Source of the DNA: Capitella teleta
Taxonomy: Eukaryota; Annelida; Polychaeta; Capitellidae
DNA length: 64,000 nt
Assembly: GCA_000328365.1 (NCBI GenBank)
Contig: KB292163.1
Span: forward strand, 249,680 to 313,679
Reading direction: 5' to 3'
The translations under genes were made by a program, and so were the position numbers. The notes below the pieces were generated by a model. It had not been told where the DNA came from and did no database searches. It saw only the letters and a list, made by a program, of their open reading frames with translations. This document shows, piece by piece, positions 20,969-33,308 of this stretch; the stretch's first letter is position 1, and every line of letters begins with the position of its first letter.

Positions 20969-23900
20969 TCAAGACATGCGAGACACGGGAGCCCAGGGGT
21001 CTGCATTGCGGCCAAAGTGAGACTTCAATTCATCTGTGATGCTGCTCAAACGCACGGCTGCATCCTGAAGAAAAATGATTGCTCGTATTCAGACTCATAA
21101 TATACAAGAGCTCATGCACAACTTTGAAAATTTGTGAATACAGTAAAAACAATGGCGGCATAACCACAATTATATCGCTTCAACTAGCGTCAATCTGATG
21201 TCAGCTTCTGCAAACTTGCTGACATCATACAGTAGAACCTGCGACTAACGAACACACCTCTAGCGAACAGTCCTCTCTAACAAACGATTTTCTTTGGACG
21301 CAACTCACTCGCATATTAACCAATAGGAAATCACTCCTGAGTAGCGAATACCCCGAAACGCGAACAACGAACAACACCCTCAGAAATAAAATATTTTAAT
21401 TTTACATTTTTTCAATTAAAAGATAATAAAATCTTATGGCAAATGCACACAGCACACTATTAACAATGTTTTACGGTGTTTAGCGGGTATATAGGTTGCT
21501 GTAATTATACATGCGAGCTGTTGTTGTGTGCCTGTTCGCTGTTCGCAAGTTAATAGAATTCCGCTGAGACGGCCATGTGCGCGGCGCCTAGAACATCTGA
21601 ACGGTGGTTTTTAAAGGCTCGTAAGGTATTTAAAATGATTAAGGCTGATATGTATGTTATGTTGCACTTCATACGAGAATAAATTGCGGACATAATTATG
21701 CTTACACGGTAGAAAACTGAAAAAAAAACTGGGTGAAGTCAATTTTAGTGGGTCAATGGCTTAACTTTACCCTGTCAAATCAGCCAATCGTCGTTGAGAT
21801 AATATTTTGGAGTAAGCAAGTGGTCACTTAATTGACGGCGCTAAAAGTTAATGCAGCAAGCAGAGGCAAGCTCCCCCGAGGTGCATGCCGTCTCGCGAGC
21901 GCTGGCTCAGTGGCGGAGTCGAAACAAGTTGTTTGAAAAAATCATGAATGCCCCCAGAAAGCAGACGCTGATTACAGATTTTATTGAAAGATAAATGATT
22001 CAATAAACAATGTATAAACATTATACTTCATGGCTGTTATTGTTGATTGCTGAATTGATGCAAAACTAGCATGAGTTACCAGAGAGAGAGAGAGATAGAG
22101 AGAGAGACATTTATTTGGCTATTGACATGAAATATGTACACAGTACCATAGTGGCCTAATTTTACCCAACCATGAATAACAAACACCCCGAACTACGAAC
22201 ACTTTTTTTTGATCCAGCACTGTTCGTTATTTGCATGTACCACTGTATTATGCTCCTGCATGGGCTTACATGTTCATTTTTATTCTATAGTGGAGATTGA
22301 TGAAAAATCTCCTGTTTGGTATTGAAACAAAATCAGCCTTTTAGACTATATTTGAAGCAAAATGTTTACTCATCAACGAGGCAACGATTCATGATATTTT
22401 CCCTGACCCCAGAGCATTATTTATTGGCAAGTAGCCAAGTCTTATTTCAAACCGTTGTGGGAACCAAAACTGACCTGAGAGATGGTCAGCGCGCGACAGT
22501 TGCTTTCGATCTGTGCTGGTGAACTGGCTCCCACAATGCAACACTTGACCTGGTTCTGTTGCAGCAGCCAAGACAGCGCCACACTGGACATGCTCATTCC
22601 GAGCTCATCGCACACCAACTTCAAACTCCTCAAATTCTGAGAAACCAAAACATGAAATCTGAACGTGAGTCATTTCCCTCTCACTTTGAACATCATTTCT
22701 TCTGCCCCATCACATCCATGCTTGGACAGCGATGTGCTAAAAATAGCAAAAATAATGAAAAATGAATAATCCTTATTGATTTGTACCTATTGCAGTTGAA
22801 TAGACGAGTCCTTCTCCTGCCTTCGGGAACATCTGCCAGTTGGAGGTACTTCCCAGTGAGCATCCCCTGCTGGAGGGGGGAGTATGCCATGATGCCAATG
22901 TTGTTCTCAGCACATTTCGGAATTATGTCATACTCAATGGAACGCCAAAGCAGATTGTAAGGCAGCTGCAGAAGACATTGAACTTGAATAATATTAATTA
23001 ACTAATCAGTTAACATACCTGATTAGTGACGGGAATGAAATCTGCATCAATTGAGTCAGAGATATTTTGTGGACCAAAGTTGCATACCCCACAGTGTCTG
23101 ATACGACCCAGAGATTTCTGCCGTTTCAACTCATTCAAGTTGGCAACAAAGTTCTCTGTCATGTAACTGGGCCAGTGAATCTGAAATAAACTTCAATATA
23201 AGTAAAGCAATTGGCGGATTATGTAATAAATAACCTGGTACAAGTCAATGTAATCAGTTTTCAGGTTCTGTAAGCTTTTCATCACAGATGATTCAATGTC
23301 TTCCGGTTTGTACTGGTTGACCCTGACGCCAACTTTGGTCGCCAAGACAACATCTCTACGGCGACCTTCGAGGATGCGTCCCACAGTCTGCTCTGAGTTC
23401 AGATATCCCTGGATCAAAAATTGCGATATTTTGATGATTACACGGTTGATTAATCAACAGACTTCAGCTGTGTCCAAGAAGTTGATGCCACAAGAGAGTG
23501 CTTTGTCTACGATTGCCTTTGACTCCTGAAAATGAAGGGAAATGATAAAGAACATGAATCATGCAATTGAAGGATGAAGTATCATGGACACATCATCACA
23601 TGCATAGATTATGGACTGAGGGGGAAAAGGAAAGTATTCCCGTTGTATATTGGTATACAATAAACTATAGAGTCCTTTATAATTATATACAGTAAACAAT
23701 AAATGTACCCCTGCAATATCAAATTACAGTATGATAATGATTAGAGAATTTATTAAATGGATTCTGTGTGGAACATGCAAGTGGCCACTGACGCATCAAG
23801 CATCAGTACAGATACTGTCATGATAAGTTAAATAACATGATGATATAAACTATTTAGTCAAATAATGCCGCAGTTTTCTCGCGAAATCCGGAAACATTAC

Positions 23901-24904
23901 AAAAATACACGTCGATAATTAGGAGTAGGGTATGGAATTTTGCTATTATTTAATCATCTCCATAACTATCGTTACTATGTTTTACATGAATATATGCGTA
24001 ATTAAACGGGTTATCATTTACTGAAAATTTCAAGCCTCTATGTGCAATACATCTTGAGATAAAATGCAAATGTGAGGACTGAGTGTTGAAATGGAGAATG
24101 AGTTTTCCTTGTATAATTCAGCAATTAATCTGATCAAACATATTAAATTTTAACTACACAATTTAAGGCCAATTCACAGATTATGTATGAGCATCATATG
24201 CTAGAATAATATGCTATTGAATTTGCCAAAAACCACAATTTTAATAATATCGCCAAATTCACATGAATTAAGGACAACACTTAATTAGCAGTTTCAGGTA
24301 CTTTTTGCGATGCGAATTCTAGTGGATTTTGGACATGATGTTCAGCTGTTTGGTTTGTAAAAGGAACATCAAAAATATTAATTGTGTTGCAAATTATATG
24401 TCTGGGTCAAATCTCAAATGAACTGGATTAATAGGGATAACCCGATACAGGGTCACAAATTGCAATTAATTTTAATTATTGGTAGCACTGATTCTCGGGC
24501 GAGGTCTGTGAGACCCATTGGGCTCGCTGTAGTATGTCAGCTAAATTATTGGATACAAAATTCGAATTATAATGATATATAGTATGATAATAAAAAATTA
24601 AAGGACATTATTCAGTGCATTTTAATGCATCTATCTGCTTTAATTATTGAAATATGACAATTCTGCATCGGTATACTATATATAAATTCTGCTGCAATTT
24701 GGTCCGGGTTTAACCCTTTATTGACTGGACTACATAGTACATGACAACATCAACATGGCGGTGGCTTCGGGGTCTACTCACGTCGAATGTCTGCGCCGCC
24801 CATGTTTTATCTGCGCTTTGTTGGTTGTCATTGAATTGCCAGCATCCGAGGCACAACTGCGACACTTGCAGGTCGGAATTGGGCAACGTCACGCGCTCCA
24901 TCAT
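20969..24904 (-). CDS. Aldo-keto reductase (Tas/YajO-like AKR)
   Basis: Eight coding exons on the minus strand: 24782-24904, 23463-23525, 23235-23408, 23019-23180, 22787-22965, 22685-22736, 22475-22636 and 20969-21064. They give 336 aa, typical of the AKR (beta/alpha)8 barrel. The catalytic tetrad is visible: Asp59 (FLDTAE), Tyr64 (GYLNSEQ), Lys87 (ATKVG) and His122 (IHWP). NADPH-binding blocks follow: AYSPLQQGMLTGKY, then GASSPAQIESN near the C-terminus. The RRRTRLFN insertion after the barrel is typical of bacterial and plant Tas/YajO-type enzymes. The substrate cannot be read from sequence. The donor of exon 2 (GTCTGT) is weak. TTTATT (minus-strand AATAAA) is at 20876-20881. The last intron (about 1.4 kb) holds a Tigger element. 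Alternative: a potassium-channel beta-like AKR, less likely. Confidence 0.9.
21230..22245 (+). mobile_element. Tigger/pogo deletion derivative in the last intron of the reductase
   Basis: Starts CAGTAGAACCTGCGACTAAC and ends with the near-inverted ...GTTATTTGCATGTACCACTG, flanked by TA on both sides (21228-21229 and 22246-22247), the target duplication of this superfamily. At about 21943-21995 it encodes PRKQTLITDFIER and a stop, the terminal tail of a Tigger transposase, so it derives from an autonomous copy by internal deletion. A short GA-rich run lies at 22081-22109. Length is 1,016 bases. Confidence 0.85.
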
Positions 24905-25044
24905 TCAGCGAAACCGAGATAAACAACTGACAGAAAATTCCGATTCTCTTCCTGCTGAAAATCGTCTGCACCTTATTATACATTGACCTATATTTATGGA
25001 GGAACATTATTCTTCTTCTTCTTGCGTCTGTAAAAAGTGCGTTA

Positions 25045-25380
25045 TGACTCCTATCTCCACCATGGCGGCGTGGTCACGGACATCGGGTTTCATGTATGAT
25101 CATGTTTGTTACATGATTCAATCATCAAAAATAATCATCAAGAAACCCCTACAGGTGCACTGAGTAGGTATAACTCTTTCCAATCATGTAAACCAATATA
25201 AACATCACAACATCTAGTTTGTACTATTGTCTTGAAAACAGTTCCTATCTCCTACCATGGCGTGGTCAGGAACATGGGTTTTCATGTATATTACATGATT
25301 CAATCAATTCGAAATTAGCATTAATGCAATCCTTCCAGTGCCTTGAGTAAATATATACCCCATTCAGTCATATCCAACCA
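25045..25380 (-). repeat. Two diverged tandem copies of a ~195-base unit in a LINE 3' UTR
   Basis: The stretch from TCCTATCTCC at about 25050 recurs at about 25244, both followed by ACCATGGCG, GTGGTCA, TTTCATGTAT and ACATGATTCAATCA. In minus-strand orientation the pair lies directly 3' of the LINE coding relic at 25380-25690. Confidence 0.6.
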
Positions 25381-25690
25381 GTTTACACCAAAAAGTACAA
25401 ATGTGATCCTGGCAAGGTGTGTTAAGTTTTGATTTATATTCAAGTAGGTGTGATAAGAGGCGAATACTTTGGGGTAGTTCATTCCAAAGAGAAGGAGCAG
25501 CAGAACTGAAGCAACGACCACCCACACGTTTTAGTTTGTGTTGCACAGGACTTATTTGTATATCGGAGGACGATCTCAGACGACGAGTTGGACGATGTAC
25601 ACTGATCAGTTCGTCGATGTACGCGGGTGATTGACTCATGTAATATATACCAGAAAGATCTTGACAGGTATTCCACCATTGGTAGGAGAA
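25380..25690 (-). mobile_element. CR1-like LINE C-terminal fragment
   Basis: The minus-strand frame encodes YIDELISVHRPTRRLRSS and FSSAAPSLWNELPQSIR, the conserved end of CR1-group ORF2 proteins (YLSELL..., VAAPRLWNSLP..R). Only the last ~100 codons remain; it is a 5'-truncated dead copy. Confidence 0.8.
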
Positions 25691-26765
25691 TAGGAATTAG
25701 CTATAGTATCGACCACAAAAGGAGAATTGCATTTTCATAACATTAGAAGCCCTTTGGACTATAATCCGAGTCGGAATTAGGTGCAAAAAACTATACAAAT
25801 CCTAAATTTTAACATTAACAGCCATAATTAATGACAATAAGTAGGATTATACCTGTTTTCAAACCTGTTTTCACATATGGTCAGAAGACGCAAGAATTCT
25901 ATCTTTGTTGTCATAACGCACTTTTCAACACGCAAGAAGAATAGGATCACGCATATTAATTTTTATGACATTGATGTTGCTTAAGTGCATTATGATTTCT
26001 ACAAAATCGAAACACCTGCCAAACCTGAATCATAACGCATTTCATACAATGCATTGGATAATAGTGTACTATAATTTTAACGATCGATATTGATTTGTAT
26101 AGTAACTATAGCGTATGTATACCCTATACTACGTACCATATAGGCATTATATTCTTTACCATTCATCAAATCATCGCAATTTAGTGTTATTTTTTTTATT
26201 TTTTTTGCGGCTGTTTCTGACGAATTGCTGTTCTAAACGTAAAAACTTTTCTTTTCCCAACTTGTGCAGAATAACGAATTAACGATTCAGCAAACTCGGA
26301 ATCGAAGCGTGCATGTCTTCCTGTAATAACTGTGACCAGCTATTAACCGATGTGATTCAGCCGAATGCAATTGTACCGTGAGCGGAAATGCTCCGATTTC
26401 GGTCACTGTGGAAGCCACTAGCTGTGCTCGCTCAGTGAGACCCATCCCTGGTTCTAAAGTGCAATGCCTCGTTTTGGTATGTGGCCGAGGTGGAAGGTCA
26501 ATTGCCCTGTTCAGAATATCAGTGCGACGAATACAATATGTGCATGCATATCACATATTATAAGACGCATTACACAACCCACATTACACTGTATTTAATT
26601 CACTCGTTTTCCTGCCGCGCACATAATTAGTACATGAAACTAATAGGTCTGCCTGTGGGTGGAGGAAAAGTGAGTCAAAATTTGCGATGTAGCAATAAGA
26701 ATAAAACCTGATGAATAGTTGAATACATGCACATATAGGTGTGAGCAATTGGAATGACTTCACAG

Positions 26766-26790
26766 AAAAAAAAAAAAAAAAAAAAAAAAA
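26766..26790. repeat. Poly(A) run
   Basis: 25 A residues followed by an AT-rich (TAA)-like stretch. It may be the tail of an unrecognised retroposon. Confidence 0.9.
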
Positions 26791-27063
26791 TTAAATAATA
26801 ATAATAATTAAAAAATAAAACACCTCGAAGATGACTTATAATTTCTAGAGAAGCTCACAAGCAAGATAAAAGAGGAACCGGAATTGCGAAGAACATCATC
26901 ATCAAATGATGATTAAAATGAATATGAAATATAAAACTGATGACAATAAAATCTTCCAAATTTCGGAGATTCCTAATTTCCTAAAGCACTGACTCATTTC
27001 CCCCGCATACTCCAACCTCTCAACATTCAGTTATCACAGGCCTACTAATGTGTAAGCCTATAC

Positions 27064-27067
<4 letters not shown>

Positions 27068-27139
<72 letters not shown>
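27068..27139. repeat. (GA)n microsatellite
   Basis: 36 perfect GA units followed by a run of A. Confidence 0.98.
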
Positions 27140-27143
<4 letters not shown>

Positions 27144-29990
27144 AAAATAGTTTCTGAAACATTCTATCCGAGCGTTTCCCCATCAATGCATGACGAACTT
27201 TTACTACGCAGAAAATATGTCTCCGCTCTGCGGACATTTTTCCTCGATGTGCACAGAGCAGCAAGCATTTCCGATGCTGACTCTCAACAACAAATGAAAA
27301 GAAAAATATGTCAACAGTCTTTGTTAAAGGCAGGTTTTATATATGTGATCAGCAGCGGTGAGGCGAAATTGTGCTAGCCTATAGTCAACAAAAAAAAGTT
27401 AAGAGTTTAGTCACCGAGGTAACTGCAGAGTAGCATCCCGAAGAAAGTGACTTTTATCATCTGAGTGCAGCTTGTTAGTAGCTCTAGTAGGAGTATTTCG
27501 GTTGAGGTGAGTCCTGGGTGTGGTTTTCAACCATTCCTGTGTCACACGGGTCATTGCATGTGATTAACAATATTGTGAGTTGATCTTCACAACATGGACG
27601 CGTTTATAATTGCTGCCTTTAATTCACTCGAGATTCTTTTAGGTGGTTGCATAACAAGTGGGCGTGGTCAGTAAGCGATTAATCTCAACTCGGGACAAAG
27701 GTCTATCAAAGGACAATTCAGGACACGCTACACGCATAAGTACTCTCTAAGTACTCTAAGTGACTAGTAAGTGTCTGCACATAGTATTATATGGCCTTTT
27801 CATATAAAAAACTCTGCTAGGATGTATAGAAGATGCAGATGATATAAATTAGATGTGATATGAATAGAACGCTTTTCCTGTGCATGAATGAGATGAAGGA
27901 ATATTGACGGCGAATTTGAATGCATGTTTATCATAAGTATACTCAACTTCACTCTCTTCATATGGGCCTATCGCTTCAGCTATATTATGGTAAATGCCAA
28001 ATATCTATAGCTGTCAAAAATAGTATAGAATTCTCTAGATTGTGTAATCTAGAGAATGCTACTACCGGTTGAACTTGACTTTGTTTGACTTTGTGTCTAC
28101 ATAATGCTGTACAGCATAAAGTGCGTTATTAGGAGCATTGCACGACCGTGGAATATTATTATATTATATTATTCGCCTTATTGGCATTCTGTATATAATT
28201 TCAGCCGACCCTCAAGCACACAATGACACACACACACAGCCTTGGCTTTTCTATCTCCGCTTGCTCGGAGGAATTTTCCTTTTAAAATTCTGTCATTCAA
28301 CCGTTAACTTCTCCTCAGGTGTAATGCTACCCAAAATATGCGAATATGGTGTTGGTTGTCCCCGTTATCTCGTGCATATCATAAACAGCTGCGAGCTATT
28401 ATTCTGAAAGGCAGGCTCTATTCTGCCTCGAAGCCATTGCTGTTTGGACATTGAACAGCGAGAGCAAGTGAATGATCACACATATAGTGTGCTTCATAAT
28501 TATGATTTCTATAATAGTGAAATACATTTACACAACAGTCACGATCAAATGACAGCTAACACCCTTGATCGACCCCCGAAAAAGAAATTCAGCCATGATC
28601 CGATGATAACGAATCGACCACGTCGCTAGCAGAGGCATCCATCCGAGGGGAAGAGTCACCTCGATCGCCTCACGAGAGCCAAAATATATTATCAAATAGA
28701 ATCATTTGGGCACCAACTCAGATCTCGAAATCCCGCCTTTGTTCGGGGGCAGGTCATATATAATTATATTCAATATTGTATTTTGTTTATTTGTTTAAAG
28801 AAAGTGACGGATGTATTGTTCTGAATAGGTTAAAGGTTAAGGCACAACACAAGACAAGATTTGTGGAGATCAACACCGGAATGAGCTCAGTTGTTTGATT
28901 CAGCAAAGGAGTGCAACTAGGCCATGCAATATTAAGATATAACGATTGATACACTAATGACCAAACTGATTATCTCTGCGTAATCCAGAAAACAGACCAC
29001 ACGAACCACACAACTCTCCTGTCGTGCCAGGTTCCCCAAGGTCATTTGATGGGAAAATCGCTCGAGGGGGTGGGGGAGGGGGGCACATCCGAATGACAAT
29101 AATTGAGGGTTTTATCTGAACAATTATCTCTGATCTAACGCATTTATAAAAATGCTAATGACGTACGTCGTTATTGTAAATGCCTCGTTTCCATGGAAGG
29201 GGTTCACCAGAATCTGAAATGGGATAAAAACAATGCCACGTGTTAACTTAATTATAACTGAATTATTATTACTTGGTGATGAGGGCTTAATGTTAAGGAT
29301 TCCAAGATATAAATGGAAGCCGAATACAGGACACATCGACGTCTTATACGAATAATATTTATATAAAAAGTCATCATGTAGCGATACGCCTCTGTGAAAC
29401 ATTGGTCCCCTATGCTTGTACGTTCGATTGTTTTTCTCTGTTATCCACAGCTTGCACCCTTTTTTAATATAGTATTTGAACGTCATATCAGAAACCTCGT
29501 TCTGATTCTCTTTGATGTCCACTCTATCACACAAAAAAGGAGACAAAATTCATGTGGTCAAAAAGAGACAACCACATAAAGGACCTTTGTGGTCTAAACA
29601 ACGATTTCATTTTTTTTTTTCCTGCAGGAAACTGAACCCTTACCGTTACTCAGCCGTGCACATGCATTTATATTATAACATATTCATAATCACTGTCCTG
29701 TGAAGTTTATTTGAATGTTGAAAAGCGAGCGCCATAAACTCACAGCCAAAAAAACCCCAGACGTGTATATGCACCATAAAAAAAACACGCACCATTACCA
29801 GATTACTAGTATGCAGTGGTGCTCGGGTGACCCCACTTGACCCGAATGAATATTCATGAGCCGGCATAATTCTTCCAATCACGATCGATGCAATGCGGCT
29901 GGCTCACACCGAGAACCCTTATACAAACGGAGTGTGTCGCTCGTGCAGGAGACGAGCATTTTGGAATAGTGAGCGAACGTACAAATCCTA
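27140..29990. other. Intergenic stretch without a recognised gene
   Basis: No exon supported. It contains a perfect 12-base stem-loop at 28030-28057 (ATTCTCTAGATT, four-base loop) and ordinary AT-rich DNA. Confidence 0.35.
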
Positions 29991-29995
29991 GAACA

Positions 29996-30378
29996 ATGGC
30001 TTCGTCTAGGTGAGTATTGTGACGTCACCGAATAGTAGCCTGCGGCAGTTTGGTGTCCACACGCTGAGCTATGTTTTGTATGCGATGCTTTTGTCTTTGT
30101 GAATATTTTTCCTATTTTTGTCAGACAGACTTTGGAGTACATCGTGATGCATTGCATGATTATGACAGTTTAATGTCGGTATTTGACTAGTTGCCTCTAT
30201 CTCCTACAATATTGAATGCGACATATAAAAGCCAGGGATTCAGGAATTCGACACATACGAAATATGAATCAGTTAAGAGTTCATGATAATTGATGCACTC
30301 CTTCGCTTGCTTCAAAATAATCTCTTACCAACTCTTGCGTTCCTTCCAGTTCCTTCACGTTGACCTCATCACACCAAG
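29996..30378 (+). other. 5' UTR exons with an overlapping upstream ORF (death-domain gene)
   Basis: ATGGCTTCGTCTAG ending at 30009 is followed by a GTGAGT donor. The next acceptor (CTTCCAG) ends at 30349. Joining them gives an upstream ORF of 24 codons that runs over the main ATG at 30379 in another frame. The splice is inferred. Confidence 0.4.
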
Positions 30379-31751
30379 ATGTCTTCACGATCTACCAGGC
30401 CAGGTCCTAAGGTCCCACCCAAGACAGCAGCGAAACCAGGAACCAGAACACCAAGGACGCCAACAGCAACAACAGCAAAGACACCAACAGCAGCAACAAC
30501 AAGGACAACAACCACAACAACAACAACAGCAAAGACACCGACAAAGAAAGAAACAATGAAGAAAGCAGAAGATCCAAAAGTCGAAGAGACGAAAGCAAGC
30601 CTGGAGAAAGCTCAGGAGGCGAGACAAGAGCTGAAGAAGAACGTGAATGATCTGAAGGGAGAACTGGAGTCCATGCAAGCGGAGTATGAAGAGAGGTTGA
30701 AGCAGACGGAGCGGGAGGGCAAGGAGCAGAATGACCAGAGGATTGCCAGGGCACGGGAAGAGATCAACCAGACGCTGGAGCGTTCGAGGGAGAACAACTG
30801 GGCGGCCATGCAGGACAGGTACAGGGAAAGCGCTCAGAAAGTCGACCACCAGAAGAACGACATTCTGAGAATGAACAAGATCTTCCGGGATGTTTCCCGT
30901 TGCCTAGGAACTAACTGGAGGTCTGTGTATGAGGTGTTGACACTCTCCTGGCCGCCCCAGGTGACCGACATGCACTTGGCCAAGATTGAAGCGCAGAGAC
31001 CTTTCATGCAGGCTTACAAGGCTCTGATGTCGTGGAAGGAACTAGCTGGGGATAAGTTCGACATCATGACCCTGGTGGACGCCCTGAGGCAGTGCAATCT
31101 TCATGAATTGGCAGCGGCCACACAGGAAACCATGCACAGTAAGTAGTATCAACCACATATCAAGCAATCATCAATTCACATTTCCGTTCGCAGCCGAAGG
31201 TGACAGTCTGATATCGCTTGGAAACGTTGGTTCCGGCATTGCATCTGGAGTGGAACGACAAACCTCATTCGATGGCGAGGGAGGAGCCCAGAACGGAGGT
31301 CAAAGGGCATCTGCCCAATCAGGAGGCAGTGATATGGAAGGTGAGAGCTTCGTGAATCTGGGCATAACCATGCAATGTGTTTGGACATGCTGTATTAGCC
31401 TGCATATATATAAAAAATATTCAACACGTTTACACATGCACCGCACAGGAAAAATCGCACGCATTCTCACTGAGTTTGCTTTCAGGTCCGTTGGGCAATA
31501 AACGTTTGCTGCAACTTTCCCGTTTGGTCGGAGGAAGCTATGCCGATCTCGGACGAGAACTCATGGTGCCGAAGGAGGAACTGGAAGAGGTCTTGCAAAA
31601 CGAGGGGATGACCTACCAGGGTGCCTTCAAGATCCTCTGGGGATGGCGTGACCGAAACGAAGACTCCATGCACCAGGACAACGTGGAGGTTCTGAAGACG
31701 GCCCTCACCAAGACTGGACGACAAGAACTCATTGAGCAAATAGGATTATAA
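30379..31751 (+). CDS. Coiled-coil protein with two death domains
   Basis: Three coding exons, 30379-31138, 31194-31340 and 31486-31751, giving 390 aa. Residues 1-57 are a Pro/Thr/Lys-rich tail from a CAACAG-type repeat. Residues 58-160 are a highly charged helix with heptad character, a likely coiled coil. Residues about 163-248 form a first death domain (FRDVSRCLGTNWRSVYEVL, then HLAKIEAQR, then TLVDALRQCNLHELA). A Gly/Ser-rich linker (about 254-302) leads to a second death domain (LLQLSRLVGGSYADLGREL, then AFKILWGWRDRN, then LKTALTKTGRQELIEQIGL), which runs to the C-terminus. Death domains pair with other death domains in apoptosis and innate immune signalling. This layout with no enzyme domain suggests an adaptor that oligomerises through the coiled coil. 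A 5' non-coding exon ending at 30009 probably joins 30350. No named orthologue is recognised. Confidence 0.85.
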
Positions 31752-33308
31752 GGATTTGTGTTGACGTCTTGCTCAGTATTCTAATGAAATGCTTTTCTGT
31801 TTTGACAAAGTGACCGGTTGGAATTTGCGATATTGGATTACTATAAATGTGACCGCCGTATGCTGTGCAGTCACGCGGTGTACTTTCATGACAAGTAAAC
31901 TGCTTTACTAAAAAAGGGCTTCCATACATATTATGAACGCGTGTTTGATGAGAATGTTACGTGCCATTTTATATTGCATAGAGATTATCAAACTAATGAC
32001 GACTGCAATGCCATTCATTTTACATTAACTGTCTACTGTGCAGTGCATTGCATTTGCACAATGTATCACTGACATTCTTTACTTTTGAATTTTAGTTAAA
32101 TGCTGGCTGCCATAGCGATCTATCTTATAATTATATTAGACTCATTCCAAGGTTGTGAAGTTCTATTTTTATAACTAATAATATTGCTTGAAATGCTCTT
32201 ACAATTTCTTGCTTTTTAGTTTTTTCTGGATTTCGCGTATTTTTGTTTTCCATACTTTTGTTTGGTTGTGTTTGAGTTTCAATACATTCATGATTCTGAG
32301 TAAATATTTTCTGCTATTAAAAGCAACGATTGTGAGAAAACAAATTTGTGTTTACTTGCACCGGATTTCATTATTACTTATAAGCGTTTACCATCCGTGA
32401 ATGCGAGAATGCTTAGAAATCGAGGTTAATATTTATTTATCTGTGTTTCGTTCTGTTTCATATGCATGTGTTTGAACTTTGAAGGCCACGATCGTGCTAC
32501 GAGGTTCGTTTGCAAAATGATCGATCCTTACGATTTGGAATCATGCCGAGAATAGGCCTAATTGTAATCTTGGAACTTTGAAAGCAAAGGTTAATGCCGC
32601 AAAACAAGTGATGGCCAACCATCGTCCTGGGTGCCCGAAGTCACCTCTTCGAGTAATTCCCCACAAGAGTGGGAGGCATTTCAATTGTGGATGGCGCACA
32701 TTCACCCTCAATTGCCAGGCCACTGCAGTCACCCCACGTGTGGATCGGCCCTATTATTGGTCGTCTGAATTTGATAATATTGACATTACTGATTTTAACC
32801 ATCACGAATCCACAACTTCACAACCACGAGCAACCTCATGATCTCAATCGAACTGAGAAATGTCTAAATCATAACGATACAATATTATTTCGATGAATTC
32901 ATATGGAATTCGGAATATCGTTAGGTAGTTCCAAAGAGGATGGGGTCGATAGGCCGAATGCTCACAAGTCCGAATTCCTCAAACATGCAGTGTAAAAGCA
33001 TAGTAACTCTCTAACCTTATAACCATAACGCTTGTGAATTTGAACTTGTGAGCCCATCCCACCCTATACCTATCTCAAACCGTAACCCTACCGCTGCTAA
33101 GTCCCTGTAACCATAACCCTTGTGAATTTGGGCTTGTGAATATACGGCAGAGCTGTTCCCGTTCTGAATGACCTTGCAGCCGCTGCATGAAATGCATAGT
33201 TCGAAATGGGTCTCTCGTACGAGGGAGACACAATTGCAAGTTTTCAGCTCAATAGTATAACGATATAAAGTACACAGAGTTTAGCGGATGATGAGCGGTC
33301 AGCGATGG
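31752..33308. other. Intergenic stretch with a duplicated ~35-base segment
   Basis: Two copies of TAACCATAACSCTTGTGAA-type sequence at about 33016-33052 and 33108-33142 lie in a TAACC-rich stretch. No gene is supported. Confidence 0.4.

Noticed and set aside
24382-26563. Two short frames at 24382 and 26378 sharing ARSVRPI
   Set aside because: The nucleotide match is only about 15-20 bases with no extension, so it cannot be told from chance or a minor repeat.
27048-27377. Arg-Glu repeat protein
   Set aside because: Translation of the (GA)n microsatellite.
30290-30559. Poly-Gln protein in the alternative frame over the death-domain gene
   Set aside because: Shadow of the CAACAG repeat; the Thr/Pro frame continues into the coiled coil and death domain.
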